A DNA stretch of 64,000 bases from Pirellulales bacterium (GTDB lineage Bacteria > Planctomycetota > Planctomycetia > Pirellulales > JAEUIK01), in NCBI GenBank assembly GCA_019636335.1, contig JAHBXR010000015.1:1-64000 (forward strand). Reading direction: 5' to 3'. Positions 8,133-17,378 of this stretch are shown here, in pieces (position 1 is the stretch's first letter; each line of letters starts with the position of its first letter). The translations under genes and the position numbers were made by a program. The notes beneath the pieces are model-generated. The model was not told the origin of the DNA and did no database searches. It saw only the letters and a program-made list of their open reading frames with translations.

Positions 8133-9920
8133 TCATTCCTCGACGAGTTTGAGCGATATGCCGCGCACGTCGGCTACGTTCTTGCCTGTTATCTCCGTGG
8201 CACGCAGTGTCAACTCGCCGCGATCGGCGAGTAGCTCGATCGTGCCGAGCGGCAGGGTGACAAACTCTTTCACATACGATTCCCCTTGCCGGGGAACTCG
8301 ATCCACCGCCGCGCCCTCGAGGGGCGGATCGTGGGCAACGGTGACCTTGGCCGCCGTGCGATGATCGCCGAAGATTAACTCGACGGTCGAGCCGACATCT
8401 TCCGTCTGGCACGTATAGTGCAGCGTGGCCTCGTAACGGCCGGCTGTGGCGACGGCGATATCCCACGTGATGCGATCCTCCGCGCTCTTCCAGTTCGTGA
8501 AAAACGAACAATTCGGAGCCCAGGCGCTGCGCGTGATGCCACCCTGTGCCACCCCGTCGCGCGCGGGCAATTGCGTCAGCAGTGCCTCGCGGTAACCCAC
8601 CGTGAACGGACGCCGGTCGGGTGTTGCCAATTCGCCGAGTACCGTGTCGCGCCACTCGGCCACGGCCTCTTTCAATTCCACGGCCCGCTCGGGATACTCT
8701 TGTGTCACGTCGCGCGTTTGCCCGGGATCGGCCGTCAAGTTGTAGAGCTTGCCGTCGTCGCCGAGCCGGAACTGCTCGTCGCGCACGCTCACCTTGCCGG
8801 CCCAGTGCGAGAAGATCAGACGCTGGGCCGTAGCATCGACTCCTCTGCCCATCAGCCTTTCGGCCTGACTCACACCATCGAGCGGCTTGGCCGGCCGTTC
8901 TCTGATGCCCGCCAGATCGAGCAGCGTCGGCAACAAGTCGATCGCCGCGGCTGGCGTGGCGAACTGGACTCCTCGCTCGATCTTTCCCGGCCAGCGTACG
9001 AACAGCGGCGAGCGAACGCCTCCTTCGTCGGTCGAGGCCTTGCGTCCTTTCAACCCACCGTTCCATCGCCAGCCGTTGGGGCCGTTGTCGTGGAAGTAGA
9101 CCACGATCGTGCGCTCGGCGAGTTGCCACTCGTCGAGCTTGTCGAGCACGCGGCCGATGTTCCAGTCGAGATTCTCGCACATGGCCAAGGCCGCGCGCGT
9201 GAACGCCTCGTCTTCTTCCTGCTTGCCCTCGTGACGCAGTTTCAGCGCGGTACTGGCGAACTTCTCGTAGAATCGCTCCGGCACCTGCATCGGCGAGTGG
9301 GGCGTATTGAACGGCAGGTAGCAGAAGAAGGGCTCGTCACGATGGGCTTCGAGGAACGCGATCGCATGGTCGGTGAAATCGTCGGCAGTAAAGCCACGTC
9401 CGCGCACCGGTTGGCCGTTGTGCTCGAGTGGCGCGTCAAAGTAGTGCCCCCAGTGCCCCGAGCAAAAGCCGTAGTATTCGTCAAAGCCACGGGCATTCGG
9501 GTGGTAGGGCCATTGCGTACCGTTGTGCCATTTGCCAAACGCGCCTGTCGCGTAGCCGGCCTGTTGAAATAGCTGGGCGATCGTCTCTTCATCGAGATCG
9601 AGCCGTTCGCCCCCAGTCGAGGTGCTCGACACACCGCCGCGCGGATGATAGCGCCCCGTGAGAAACTCGGCCCGGGTCGGCGAGCAGACCGGGCAGACAT
9701 AGAAGTTCAAGAACTCCGCCCCGTCGCGGGCCAGCGAATCGATCCGCGGCGTCGCCAGGTTCGTGTTGCCATGCATGCTGAGATCGCCCCAACCCTGATC
9801 GTCCGTCAGGATCACCAGCACATTCGGCCGTTCGGCGGCGACACCCATGCGCGCAACGCCAGCCATGCAAACGACGATCAGCAAAGCGCACACGGAGACG
9901 CGGAGTCGCGGAGAAAGCAT
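8133..9920 (-). CDS. Secreted sulfatase (arylsulfatase-type)
   Basis: A 595-aa type I sulfatase that hydrolyses sulfate esters outside the cytoplasm. The start at 9920 is supported by GGAGG about eight bases upstream and a signal peptide (MLSPRLRVSVCALLIVVCMA, then GVARMGVAAE). After it come the metal-binding start NVLVILTDDQG (D40, D41) and the formylglycine signature CSPTR at 79-83, whose Cys79 needs a formylglycine-generating enzyme. Further conserved pieces are GKWHNG, the NTPHSPMQVP segment and FHDNGPN. The last 130 residues (from about SAWAPNCSFFTNW) form an extra beta-sandwich, probably carbohydrate-binding (YEATLHYTCQTEDVGSTVEL). The natural substrate is unknown; sulfated polysaccharides are usual for planctomycetes. 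Confidence 0.92.
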   Translation of the reverse strand: MLSPRLRVSVCALLIVVCMAGVARMGVAAERPNVLVILTDDQGWGDLSMHGNTNLATPRIDSLARDGAEFLNFYVCPVCSPTRAEFLTGRYHPRGGVSSTSTGGERLDLDEETIAQLFQQAGYATGAFGKWHNGTQWPYHPNARGFDEYYGFCSGHWGHYFDAPLEHNGQPVRGRGFTADDFTDHAIAFLEAHRDEPFFCYLPFNTPHSPMQVPERFYEKFASTALKLRHEGKQEEDEAFTRAALAMCENLDWNIGRVLDKLDEWQLAERTIVVYFHDNGPNGWRWNGGLKGRKASTDEGGVRSPLFVRWPGKIERGVQFATPAAAIDLLPTLLDLAGIRERPAKPLDGVSQAERLMGRGVDATAQRLIFSHWAGKVSVRDEQFRLGDDGKLYNLTADPGQTRDVTQEYPERAVELKEAVAEWRDTVLGELATPDRRPFTVGYREALLTQLPARDGVAQGGITRSAWAPNCSFFTNWKSAEDRITWDIAVATAGRYEATLHYTCQTEDVGSTVELIFGDHRTAAKVTVAHDPPLEGAAVDRVPRQGESYVKEFVTLPLGTIELLADRGELTLRATEITGKNVADVRGISLKLVEE

Positions 9921-10039
9921 GCCTATACCTCCGCCAACATGATAACTGACGGAGGGATCGCTCACGCAACCATTTCACTGACGATCGATGCCGAAAGGCA
10001 CCTCTCCGCGCCTCCACGTGAGCTTGTCTTCTTCACGTC

Positions 10040-10687
10040 TCAATACCCGTAGTGGGCCGCCGAGTGGAGTCGCATCTGCTCCTCTTCGTCGAGACCCACG
10101 ATGCGGTCGGGATCGAAGCTGTGGTCGCGCGTCAGATGTTCCCAGAAGGTCATGCCACTCACGCCCGTCTCCGGCACGTCGATCTTGGCCAGAAAGATCC
10201 GCAGCTCGTCGGCGTTCAGGCTGCGGAGCCACTTGCTCGGCGGACGGCCATGCCGCTCGCGGCGCTCGGCCGTAGGATGACCGGGCTCCGCGGCCGAGAC
10301 GGTCTCATCCTCGACCAGCGAACCCTCGAGTGTCTCGTCGCCGAAGCGCACCCCGTCGGGCACCAGCTCATCTTCAAGATAGCCGGTGTGCCCGGTGTAG
10401 CGCTCGCCGGTCGAGCGATGGATGGGCGTCGTGATGCCGGTGACGACCCACTTGTCGTCGATCAGGTTCTCGCGCACGAACCAGCGCCACGTGCGGTTGG
10501 TGGCCAAGGTCCAATGCTCGGGCGACCGGGTGATCGCCTTGGCCGGATCGGTCCCCCGCATCAGCGCGGCCGCCAGCCGATCGAGTTCGTCGGCCTGCAG
10601 TTTCTCGCCGAGTTGGAACAATCCCAGCCCAGCCCAAAAAGCAAACCGCCGCCGTGTCAGTCGAAATCTTTCCAAGGTACTGCGCAT
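10040..10687 (-). CDS. Protein of unknown function with twin-Arg-like N-terminus
   Basis: A 215-aa product if started at the ATG at 10687 (MRSTLERFRLTRRRFAFWAG); a start at 10762 would add 25 residues without a recognisable signal. The TRRRFAFWAGLGLF stretch looks like a Tat-type or other short signal anchor. The body contains tryptophan-rich segments (HWTLATNRTWRWFVRENLID, WLRSLNADELRIFLAKIDV, GMTFWEHLTRDHSF) and ends MRLHSAAHYGY. I do not recognise the family. It follows the sulfatase direction with a 119-bp gap and could be co-transcribed, reading toward the sulfatase. Confidence 0.55.
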   Translation of the reverse strand: MRSTLERFRLTRRRFAFWAGLGLFQLGEKLQADELDRLAAALMRGTDPAKAITRSPEHWTLATNRTWRWFVRENLIDDKWVVTGITTPIHRSTGERYTGHTGYLEDELVPDGVRFGDETLEGSLVEDETVSAAEPGHPTAERRERHGRPPSKWLRSLNADELRIFLAKIDVPETGVSGMTFWEHLTRDHSFDPDRIVGLDEEEQMRLHSAAHYGY

Positions 10688-10818
10688 GCGGGCCTCGCAG
10701 GCAAAGTGGCCAGAGCCTGTTCCGCCGCGGCGAAGCGGAAAACAGGGGCAACCTCGGGCCACACCTCAACTATAGGTCTGCCCCCGGGCCGGATCGAGCG
10801 ATTCTGCGGAAAAAAAGG

Positions 10819-11043
10819 GGCTCGCGCGGAGCCGTGGAGTTTTTCAACGCAAAGACGCCAAGGTGCAAAGACGCAAAGACGCAAAGTTCGGGCCGAAAGC
10901 TGGGAGTCAAACATGACTTCTCTTGAACGAGTGAATGGCAAGCTCTTGCGTTTCACTCCGAATTGCAAGTCTCCCGTCTCTGAGACTTTGCGTCTCTGCG
11001 CCTTGGCGTCTTTGCGTTAAGAGTCGAATGCTCCGCGCGAGCC
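10819..11043. repeat. Imperfect inverted-repeat element upstream of purH
   Basis: GGCTCGCGCGGAGC at 10819-10832 reappears inverted at 11030-11043. Inside, AACGCAAAGACGCCAAGG (10846-10863) has its exact complement at 11001-11018, followed on both sides by more CGCAAAG units (three at 10864-10886). The arms are about 60 bp around a core of about 95 bp. The whole gap 10688-11166 holds no gene. It looks like a MITE-like or REP-like element and also covers the purH promoter region. Confidence 0.6.
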
Positions 11044-11166
11044 GTCTTGTGGGCTCTCGTAGCCCAAGGTGGTTGACCGCCGGCCGGTACTCTCTTTAAT
11101 GAAGGTTCCGCGGCGAACCTGGCCGCGGCTGTTCCTCTCAAACCTGTCAGCCCGCGCCGAACACCC

Positions 11167-12753
11167 ATGACGAATTCCGCCGATGAAAACTCTCCGCCGA
11201 TCCGTCGCGCCCTTATCAGCGTCAGCAGCAAAGATGGTCTGGGCGATTTCGCGCGTGGCCTTGTCGCCGCCGGCGTGGAACTTTTCAGCACCGGGGGAAC
11301 CAGAAAATTCATCGAGGGGGAAGGCCTGCCCGTTCGCGACGTCTCGGCTTATACCGGCTTTCCCGAGATCATGGATGGCCGTGTCAAGACGCTCCATCCC
11401 AAGATCCACGGCGGCATCCTCTGCCGTCACGATCGCGAGGACGACCAGCGCGTGCTGGCCGAGCATGGCATCCTCACGTTCGAGCTAGTGGTGGTGAGCC
11501 TCTACCCGTTCGAGGCCACCGTCGCGCGCCCCGACGTCACCGACGAAGATGCGATCGAGAACATCGACATCGGCGGGCCCAGCTTGATCCGCGGCGCGGC
11601 GAAGAACCACGCCTTCACGACGATCGTCACCGGCACGGAACAATACGCCGACGTACTGGCCGAGTTGAAGGCCACCGGCAAGACGAGCTACGCCCTGCGA
11701 CGCCGTTTGGCAGGAGCTGCCTACGAGCACACGGCGCGCTACGACCGGGCCATCTCGAACTACTTTGCCCGCGAGCTGGCCGAGGGGCCCTTCCCGGCGG
11801 TTTTGAATCTCGTCCAGGAACGCCGCGCCACGTTGCGTTACGGCGAGAATCCGCATCAGCAGGCGGCCTGGTATGTCGATCCGCGGGCCGGCAGCGACAC
11901 GCTCGCCGGCGCGAAGCAGTTGAACGGCAAAGAGCTCTCGTACAACAACCTGTTGGATCTCGACAGCGCGCTGGCCATCGCCCGCAGCTTTGGCAGCCCG
12001 GCCGTATCGGTGGTCAAGCACAACAACCCCTGTGGAGCCGCCGAGCACGAGCAACTGGCGGAAGCGCTGCGTCGCGCCATGGCGGGGGATCCGGTCAGCG
12101 CCTTCGGTTCCGTGCTGGGCTTCAACCGCACGCTCGACCGGGCCTGTGCCGAGCAGCTTGCCGAGCCGGGTCTGTTTGTCGAGGCGATCGTCGCGCCGGG
12201 CTTCGAGCCGGCCGCGGTCGAGATCCTGACGACCAAGCCCAAGTGGAAATCGAACGTGCGACTCTTGGACGTCGGCCCGCTCGAGGCCCAGCAAGCGATG
12301 CTCGAATACCGCTCGGTCGCCGGCGGGCTGCTCGTGCAAGATCGCGACGTGCTGGCCGATCCGGAAGCCGAATGGCAAGTAGTTACGCAGAAGCAGCCGA
12401 CCGACGCGCAGCTAGCCGAGTTGCGGTTCGCCTGGAACCTGGTGCGGCATGTGAAGTCGAACGCCATCGTCCTGACCAAGGATCGTGCCCTCCGTGGCGC
12501 GGGTGCCGGACAGATGAGCCGCGTCGACTCGGTACGCATCGCCATCGAGAAGTCGGGCAGCCTGGCCAAAGGGGCCGCGCTCGGCTCCGACGCCTTCTTC
12601 CCCTTCCCCGACTCGATCGAGATCGCGGCCGCGGCCGGCGTGACCGCCTTCATTCAGCCGGGCGGATCGAAGAACGACGCCGATTCAATCGCCGCCTGCG
12701 ACCAACACGGGCTGGTCATGATCTTCACCGGTCGACGACATTTCAAACATTGA
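11167..12753 (+). CDS. purH: AICAR formyltransferase / IMP cyclohydrolase
   Basis: A 528-aa bifunctional enzyme of the last two steps of purine synthesis, formylating AICAR with 10-formyl-THF and closing FAICAR to IMP. Residues about 10-150 form the cyclohydrolase/MGS-like domain (RRALISVSSKDGLGDFARGL, STGGTRKFIE, PEIMDGRVKTLHPKIHGGIL). The transformylase part from about residue 195 has LRYGENPHQQAAWY, LNGKELSYNNLLDLDSA, the catalytic KHNNPCG motif and GAGQMSRVDS. Length fits the family (about 510-530). The trpC start follows after only seven bases, so the two are co-transcribed. The promoter must lie in or beside the inverted-repeat element upstream. Confidence 0.96.
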   Translation: MTNSADENSPPIRRALISVSSKDGLGDFARGLVAAGVELFSTGGTRKFIEGEGLPVRDVSAYTGFPEIMDGRVKTLHPKIHGGILCRHDREDDQRVLAEHGILTFELVVVSLYPFEATVARPDVTDEDAIENIDIGGPSLIRGAAKNHAFTTIVTGTEQYADVLAELKATGKTSYALRRRLAGAAYEHTARYDRAISNYFARELAEGPFPAVLNLVQERRATLRYGENPHQQAAWYVDPRAGSDTLAGAKQLNGKELSYNNLLDLDSALAIARSFGSPAVSVVKHNNPCGAAEHEQLAEALRRAMAGDPVSAFGSVLGFNRTLDRACAEQLAEPGLFVEAIVAPGFEPAAVEILTTKPKWKSNVRLLDVGPLEAQQAMLEYRSVAGGLLVQDRDVLADPEAEWQVVTQKQPTDAQLAELRFAWNLVRHVKSNAIVLTKDRALRGAGAGQMSRVDSVRIAIEKSGSLAKGAALGSDAFFPFPDSIEIAAAAGVTAFIQPGGSKNDADSIAACDQHGLVMIFTGRRHFKH

Positions 12754-12760
12754 GCGAGTC

Positions 12761-13549
12761 GTGAGCACGATCCTCGACAAAATCGTCGCGCAGAAGCGAA
12801 TTGAGATCGAACGACTGAAGTCGTCGACCTCGTTCGACGCGCTGCGCGCCGCCGCGGCGAGTGCGCCTGCCCCACGCGATTTCTTCGGCGCCTTGGCCGC
12901 CGACGGCCCGATCAAGCTCATCGCCGAGGTGAAGAAGGCCAGCCCCTCGAAGGGCGTCTTTCGCCCGGACTTCGATCCCGTCGCCATCGCCACGACCTAC
13001 GAAGCGCACGGCGCCTCGTGCCTCAGCGTGCTCTGCGACGAGCAATTTTTTCAAGGCTCGCTCGAGCATCTCCGCGCGGTGCGGGCCGCTATTTCACTGC
13101 CGGCGATGCGGAAAGATTTTATTCTCGATCCGTGGCAGGTGTATGAGGCGCGCGCGACTGGCGCCGACGCCGTCCTGCTCATCGCCGAGTGCCTCGACGA
13201 CTGCGGACTGCGCAGCCTGCACAACCTGATTGTCGAGCTGGGCATGACACCCCTCGTCGAGCTGTACGAGCCCGAGAACCTGCCGCGAGTGCTCGACGCC
13301 GGGGCGACGCTCGTCGGCATCAACAATCGTGACCTGCGCACCTTCGTGACGGATCTCGATCACACCCTGCGGATGAAAGAGCGCATCCCCGACGAATGCG
13401 TCGTGGTGGCCGAAAGCGGCATCCGCACGCGAGCCGACGTCGAACGCCTGCAAGCCGCCGGAGTGAAAGCCATGCTGGTGGGCGAATCGCTCATCGTACA
13501 CGACGATATCGGCGCGGCGGTCGATCGGCTGTTAGGGCGAGCAGTCTGA
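12761..13549 (+). CDS. trpC: Indole-3-glycerol phosphate synthase
   Basis: A 262-aa TIM-barrel enzyme converting CdRP to indole-3-glycerol phosphate in tryptophan synthesis. Conserved pieces are ILDKIVAQKRIEIE at the N-terminus, LIAEVKKASPSKG (catalytic Lys region), SVLCDEQFFQGS, RKDFILDPWQVYEAR, LVGINNRDLRTF and VAESGIRTRADV. The start is a GTG at 12761, seven bases after the purH stop, which fixes the operon. Length is typical for the monofunctional enzyme. Confidence 0.95.
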   Translation: MSTILDKIVAQKRIEIERLKSSTSFDALRAAAASAPAPRDFFGALAADGPIKLIAEVKKASPSKGVFRPDFDPVAIATTYEAHGASCLSVLCDEQFFQGSLEHLRAVRAAISLPAMRKDFILDPWQVYEARATGADAVLLIAECLDDCGLRSLHNLIVELGMTPLVELYEPENLPRVLDAGATLVGINNRDLRTFVTDLDHTLRMKERIPDECVVVAESGIRTRADVERLQAAGVKAMLVGESLIVHDDIGAAVDRLLGRAV

Positions 13550-13570
13550 ACTTTGTGCCACTGCCGTATG

Positions 13571-13590
13571 CCACCCGCGAAGTTGGGTGG
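13571..13590. terminator. Hairpin between convergent trpC and DUF1501 genes
   Basis: CCACCC (13571-13576) pairs with GGGTGG (13585-13590) across an 8-base loop, in the 67-bp gap between two convergent genes. It could stop transcription from either side; no T run follows. Confidence 0.4.
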
Positions 13591-13616
13591 ACTCCCTCAC
13601 ACATGAAGTGCCGGAC

Positions 13617-15032
13617 CTACACCAGCACTTCGTGGATCACCCGGCCGCGGCTGATCGGAATGGGGCGGCCGAGGGTGTCGTGCATTTCGGTGTCGGGCGA
13701 GAAGCCCAGGCTGTGGAAGATCGTGGCCGAAAGGTCCTGCGGCTCCGTGCGGCCGACGCTGGGCTGACCGCCGAGCTTGTCCGAGGCGCCGAAGACGGTC
13801 CCACCCTGCACGCCGGCACCCGCGAGTGCCGCGGAGTAGACGTGCCCCCAGTGATCGCGGCCGGCCAGGGCGTTGATCTTCGGCGAGCGGCCGAACTCAC
13901 CCATCCAGACGACGAGCGTTTCGTCGAGCAGTCCGCGCTGTTCGAGATCTTCGAGCAGCGCCGTGTACGCGAGATCCATCGGCGGCATGAGGTCTTCCTT
14001 CAGCCGCTTGGCGTTGTCGCTGTGCGTATCCCAGACCGGGTTCACATCTGCGTCGGTCTTGGGACGCGTCCAGTTCACCTGCACGAGCGAGACCCCCGCC
14101 TCGACCAGCCGCCGCGCCAGCAGCACGCTTTGCCCGAACCGGCTGCGGCCGTAGCGATCGCGCGTGGCGTCACTTTCAGCGTTGATGTCGAACGCCTTGC
14201 GACCGGCTGGCGAAACCATGATATCGATCGCCTGCTGTGAGACCGTGTCCCAGCGACTCGGGCCACCGCTGCGCTCGATCCCGTCGAGATGCTCGTTCAT
14301 CGTCGCCAGTAGCGAGCGCCGCTCGTCGAAGCGTGCCGCGGGAATCTCGGCCGGCAAACGCGTACCGGGCACTTGGAACTCCGGCGAGTTCGGATCGCAC
14401 GTCAGCAGCCAAGGATGCGAACGCAGGCCGAGGAACCCAGCATCCTGACCCGGCCAGACGATGCGGCCCGTGTTCCAGATTTCCTCGGGCAGCGTCACAG
14501 CCGCCGGCAAGGGAAGCGAGTGTGGCCGCAGGTGCTGCACGATGCCGCCGAGCGAGGGCCAGTTGTTCGGCGCGCCGGGTAGCGCGTTCTCCGAATTCAT
14601 CGGCACGTGCGGCGTGCCGGTCAGCATCCAGTAGCCGCTCGACGAGTGGGCGTTGTCGTGCGTCGACATGGCCCGCAGCACCGCGATGCGATCGGTCATG
14701 AGCGCCGTGCGCGGCATCAGCTCGCCAACCATCAGGCCCGGCGTGCGCGATTCGATCGGCTTGAGATCGCCCCGCACTTCGACCGGCGTCTCGGGCTTGG
14801 GATCCCACGTCTCGTGCTGCGGCGGACCCCCCATCAGAAAGAGGATGATGCAGGACTTCGCCTTGCCGAACGATCCGCCGAGCGCGGCTTGTGCTTCGGA
14901 GGCCAGCGAACGGCGGCCGGCGATGAGTCCCGGCAACGAAAGCCCCAGCGCGCTCAGGCCACCCACGCGCAGGCATTCGCGCCGCGAGATGTGGTCGCAC
15001 AGGCGATAGGGGCGATCTTCGAGCGAGAACAT
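13617..15032 (-). CDS. DUF1501 secreted protein
   Basis: A 471-aa member of the DUF1501 family, which belongs to the alkaline-phosphatase/sulfatase-like fold and is greatly expanded in planctomycetes. The ATG at 15032 gives MFSLEDRPYRLCDHISRREC followed by LRVGGLSALGLSLPG, a twin-arginine-like signal. Family motifs: CIILFLMGGPPQHETWDPKP, the APNNWPSLGGIVQ segment, SLVQVNW, WDTHSDNAKRLKEDLMPPMD, VVWMGEFGRSPKINALAGRD followed by HWG, and SLGFSPDTEMHD. The enzymatic activity is not known; an exported metal-dependent hydrolase is expected from the fold. In this group such genes usually follow a DUF1549/DUF1553 cytochrome-like gene, but none is present here. Confidence 0.9.
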   Translation of the reverse strand: MFSLEDRPYRLCDHISRRECLRVGGLSALGLSLPGLIAGRRSLASEAQAALGGSFGKAKSCIILFLMGGPPQHETWDPKPETPVEVRGDLKPIESRTPGLMVGELMPRTALMTDRIAVLRAMSTHDNAHSSSGYWMLTGTPHVPMNSENALPGAPNNWPSLGGIVQHLRPHSLPLPAAVTLPEEIWNTGRIVWPGQDAGFLGLRSHPWLLTCDPNSPEFQVPGTRLPAEIPAARFDERRSLLATMNEHLDGIERSGGPSRWDTVSQQAIDIMVSPAGRKAFDINAESDATRDRYGRSRFGQSVLLARRLVEAGVSLVQVNWTRPKTDADVNPVWDTHSDNAKRLKEDLMPPMDLAYTALLEDLEQRGLLDETLVVWMGEFGRSPKINALAGRDHWGHVYSAALAGAGVQGGTVFGASDKLGGQPSVGRTEPQDLSATIFHSLGFSPDTEMHDTLGRPIPISRGRVIHEVLV

Positions 15033-15191
15033 GGCCGTGCTCCGCACACACTGAGGCGAACACACCGAGCGGCGCGACGATCCCCAACGAGGCCGCCGAC
15101 CAGCGGCGGTCATTCTACCCGGCCTTGGTCCACGGACCAAGATTTTTTGCAGATGTGAGTACGGTCTGGGCCGCACCCCATTGAAGACCCG

Positions 15192-15668
15192 TCACAAAGT
15201 GATTCCAAACTCGCGGTCGACCTTATCGACGCCCGCAATCTCGGACTGATGCTGACGGACGTACGCATAGAGCAGTTCGGTCAGATTGTCCGGATACTCG
15301 AAGAACTCTTCGTCTAGACTATCGAATTCCTCTTCTGCGTCTTCGGAAAGCGCGAGAAGTTGTTCCTGTCGCTTGGCCGATTCGCGAGAAAACATGCCAC
15401 CATTGAACACGCTGATGGCCTGGCGCACGATTGCAGCGGCCTGATGTGCATTGATCTCGTTCAGCACATCGACGATCGCAAACGCGTGGTCCCCTGAAGA
15501 GTTATAGAAATACTGGTCGAAGCCTCCGTTGTTGACTTCGGCCTCCAGTTCCCACACGCCGAAAAACACCTGCTCAGGCCGCGTCAGTTGCTCATAATCC
15601 ATCTGCCAAAATCGCCCCACTTCACTGAGGCGAATCAGCCACGAATTAACGTTTAGTATGTCGCCCAT
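15192..15668 (-). CDS. DMP19-like (DUF4375) protein
   Basis: A 158-aa acidic protein of the DMP19/DUF4375 family, named after a Neisseria DNA-mimic protein. The hallmark is EAEVNNGGFDQYFYNSSGDH; the C-terminal half is very acidic (EDAEEEFDSLDEEFFEYPDN), fitting DNA-mimicry or a structural role. The ATG at 15668 has AAGGGGG just upstream and is preferred over a GTG at 15695 whose first bases overlap the alkaline phosphatase stop. It lies 23 bp after that gene and is probably the last gene of its transcript. Members without known function are common. Confidence 0.8.
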   Translation of the reverse strand: MGDILNVNSWLIRLSEVGRFWQMDYEQLTRPEQVFFGVWELEAEVNNGGFDQYFYNSSGDHAFAIVDVLNEINAHQAAAIVRQAISVFNGGMFSRESAKRQEQLLALSEDAEEEFDSLDEEFFEYPDNLTELLYAYVRQHQSEIAGVDKVDREFGITL

Positions 15669-15691
15669 CGATGCCCCCTTGTTGAAGCAAT

Positions 15692-17329
15692 TCACTTGGC
15701 CGCCGTCGGCGTCGGATCGAGCAGCGCTTCAGGCTGCGTCAGGAACAGGTAGTGCCCGTGATCGGCCGTGACAAACACGGCCGCATCTTTCCACGCATCG
15801 TGCTTCTCGACCCATTCGACAATCTTCTCGAACGCCGCGGCGCCACTCTTCACGGCGCCGATCGAATTGTCGAGGTTGTTGTCGTGGTTGGCCCAATCGA
15901 CTTCTCCGGCCTCGACCATCAGCCAGAAGCCCTTCGGGTTCTTTTCGAGCACGGCGAGCGCGGCCTCGGTCATGTCGGCCAGGGTCGGGTTCTCGGCGAT
16001 GTCGGCCTCGGTGTAAGTCTCGCTACCGCGCAGGCCGCTGGTCGGGTCGTATTTGCCGTCGGCCGTGGCAAAGGGGAGATGGCTGTCGCCGAAGCCGGGG
16101 AAATGGCCGAACAAGCCGAACAATCGTTCGTTCTTCGCGGCGGCCTCGTTCGCGGCCTCCAGGAGCAACTCGCGACCATTCTTGCCTGCCGTGCGCTCCG
16201 CCACGCGATACTTCCCTCCCTTGGCGATATCGATCGCGGCGAGATCGGCGTCGCTGATGTGTCGCCGGCCCGGGGCGAAATTGTCCCCCTGTCCGGAGTC
16301 GCTCTCCTTCGCCTCTCCCGCGCCCGTGCCGATCAACACGTCCACTCCCCGCAGCGGCTTCGACGGATGCGATACCGAAGGCAGACCGACCAGGTCTCGC
16401 GTGATGTCCTGATAATCGGAACGGTTCACGTTGTTCGCATAGGCGCTGCCAGGCGTGGCGTGGCTGATGGGCACGCTGGTCACGACACCGATCGCGTAGC
16501 CCTGCTCCTGCAGCTCGCGCGAGATCGGGGTGACCTGCCGACCCAGGTGATCGACGTTGATCGAATCGTTGTAGGTTTTGATGCCCGAGGTGAGCGACGT
16601 GGCCGAGGCGGCAGAGTCGGTATATGCCTGCCGTTGCTCGCGGCTGGCCGAAATCGGATACGCGCGATCGGTGGGCAACTCCCAAGGGGCCGAGCCCGCT
16701 CGTTTGAAATCGTAACCCCCGGGCACTTTTCCCCCCGGGTTGGCGATCGTTTGCTGGCTGACGTCGACACTGGTCCCTTCGTTGTGCGGACTGGTGACGA
16801 AATAGCCGAAGTCGGTCGTCGTGCCTCGATAGTCCTGGAAGGCGAGTCCCGTGCCGCGCCCCTCTTGGTAGGCGACCTTGCCGGCGGCCTCGATCGCGGC
16901 CGCCTGCGTCGTCTGCCAGTCCATGCCGTCGAAGACCATCAGCACGATGTACTTCTTGCCCGCCTCCGCGGCCATTTTCTGCAGCCGGTAGACGTCGGTC
17001 TGGTCGAAGTATTCGGCGGCCGGGTTGAGCGTATCCTCGGGCAGGCGGCCGTACAGTGCTTCAAGGCGCTTCGCGTCGCGGTAGAGGCTCTGCTCTCCCT
17101 TCACCTCGTCGAGCGTCATGCCGAACGAGTAAATCGGAATCAAACGGTTGCTGTGCGAGAACCAGCCGTTATAACGGTCGGGATTCGCTCCCCAGTGGCC
17201 CCACGCCGCGCGATGTTCCTTGATGGCCGCGGTTTGCAGATCGCGCAGATGATCTGCCGCTACCGAACCGCCCACGACCGACGAGACGCACAAGGCGGCC
17301 AAGGCCGCGCCACCGAGCAAACGATTCAT
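15692..17329 (-). CDS. Alkaline phosphatase family protein
   Basis: A 545-aa exported phosphatase. The N-terminus is a signal peptide (MNRLLGGAALAALCVSSVVG, then GSVAADH). The metal site starts KKYIVLMVFDGMDW, and the phosphorylated serine lies in YTDSAASATSLTSGIKTYN, which matches the D-S-A motif of the PhoA family. Later metal ligands are in MVEAGEVDWANHDNN and FVTADHGHYLF. It releases phosphate from organic esters in the periplasm. It reads in the same direction as the RND pump with 49 bp between, so read-through from the pump operon is possible; no Pho box was identified. Confidence 0.9.
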   Translation of the reverse strand: MNRLLGGAALAALCVSSVVGGSVAADHLRDLQTAAIKEHRAAWGHWGANPDRYNGWFSHSNRLIPIYSFGMTLDEVKGEQSLYRDAKRLEALYGRLPEDTLNPAAEYFDQTDVYRLQKMAAEAGKKYIVLMVFDGMDWQTTQAAAIEAAGKVAYQEGRGTGLAFQDYRGTTTDFGYFVTSPHNEGTSVDVSQQTIANPGGKVPGGYDFKRAGSAPWELPTDRAYPISASREQRQAYTDSAASATSLTSGIKTYNDSINVDHLGRQVTPISRELQEQGYAIGVVTSVPISHATPGSAYANNVNRSDYQDITRDLVGLPSVSHPSKPLRGVDVLIGTGAGEAKESDSGQGDNFAPGRRHISDADLAAIDIAKGGKYRVAERTAGKNGRELLLEAANEAAAKNERLFGLFGHFPGFGDSHLPFATADGKYDPTSGLRGSETYTEADIAENPTLADMTEAALAVLEKNPKGFWLMVEAGEVDWANHDNNLDNSIGAVKSGAAAFEKIVEWVEKHDAWKDAAVFVTADHGHYLFLTQPEALLDPTPTAAK

Positions 17330-17378
17330 CCGCCTAAGCTCCTGAAAAAAAGTACCAGCCCCTGTCCGACCGCCGAAA

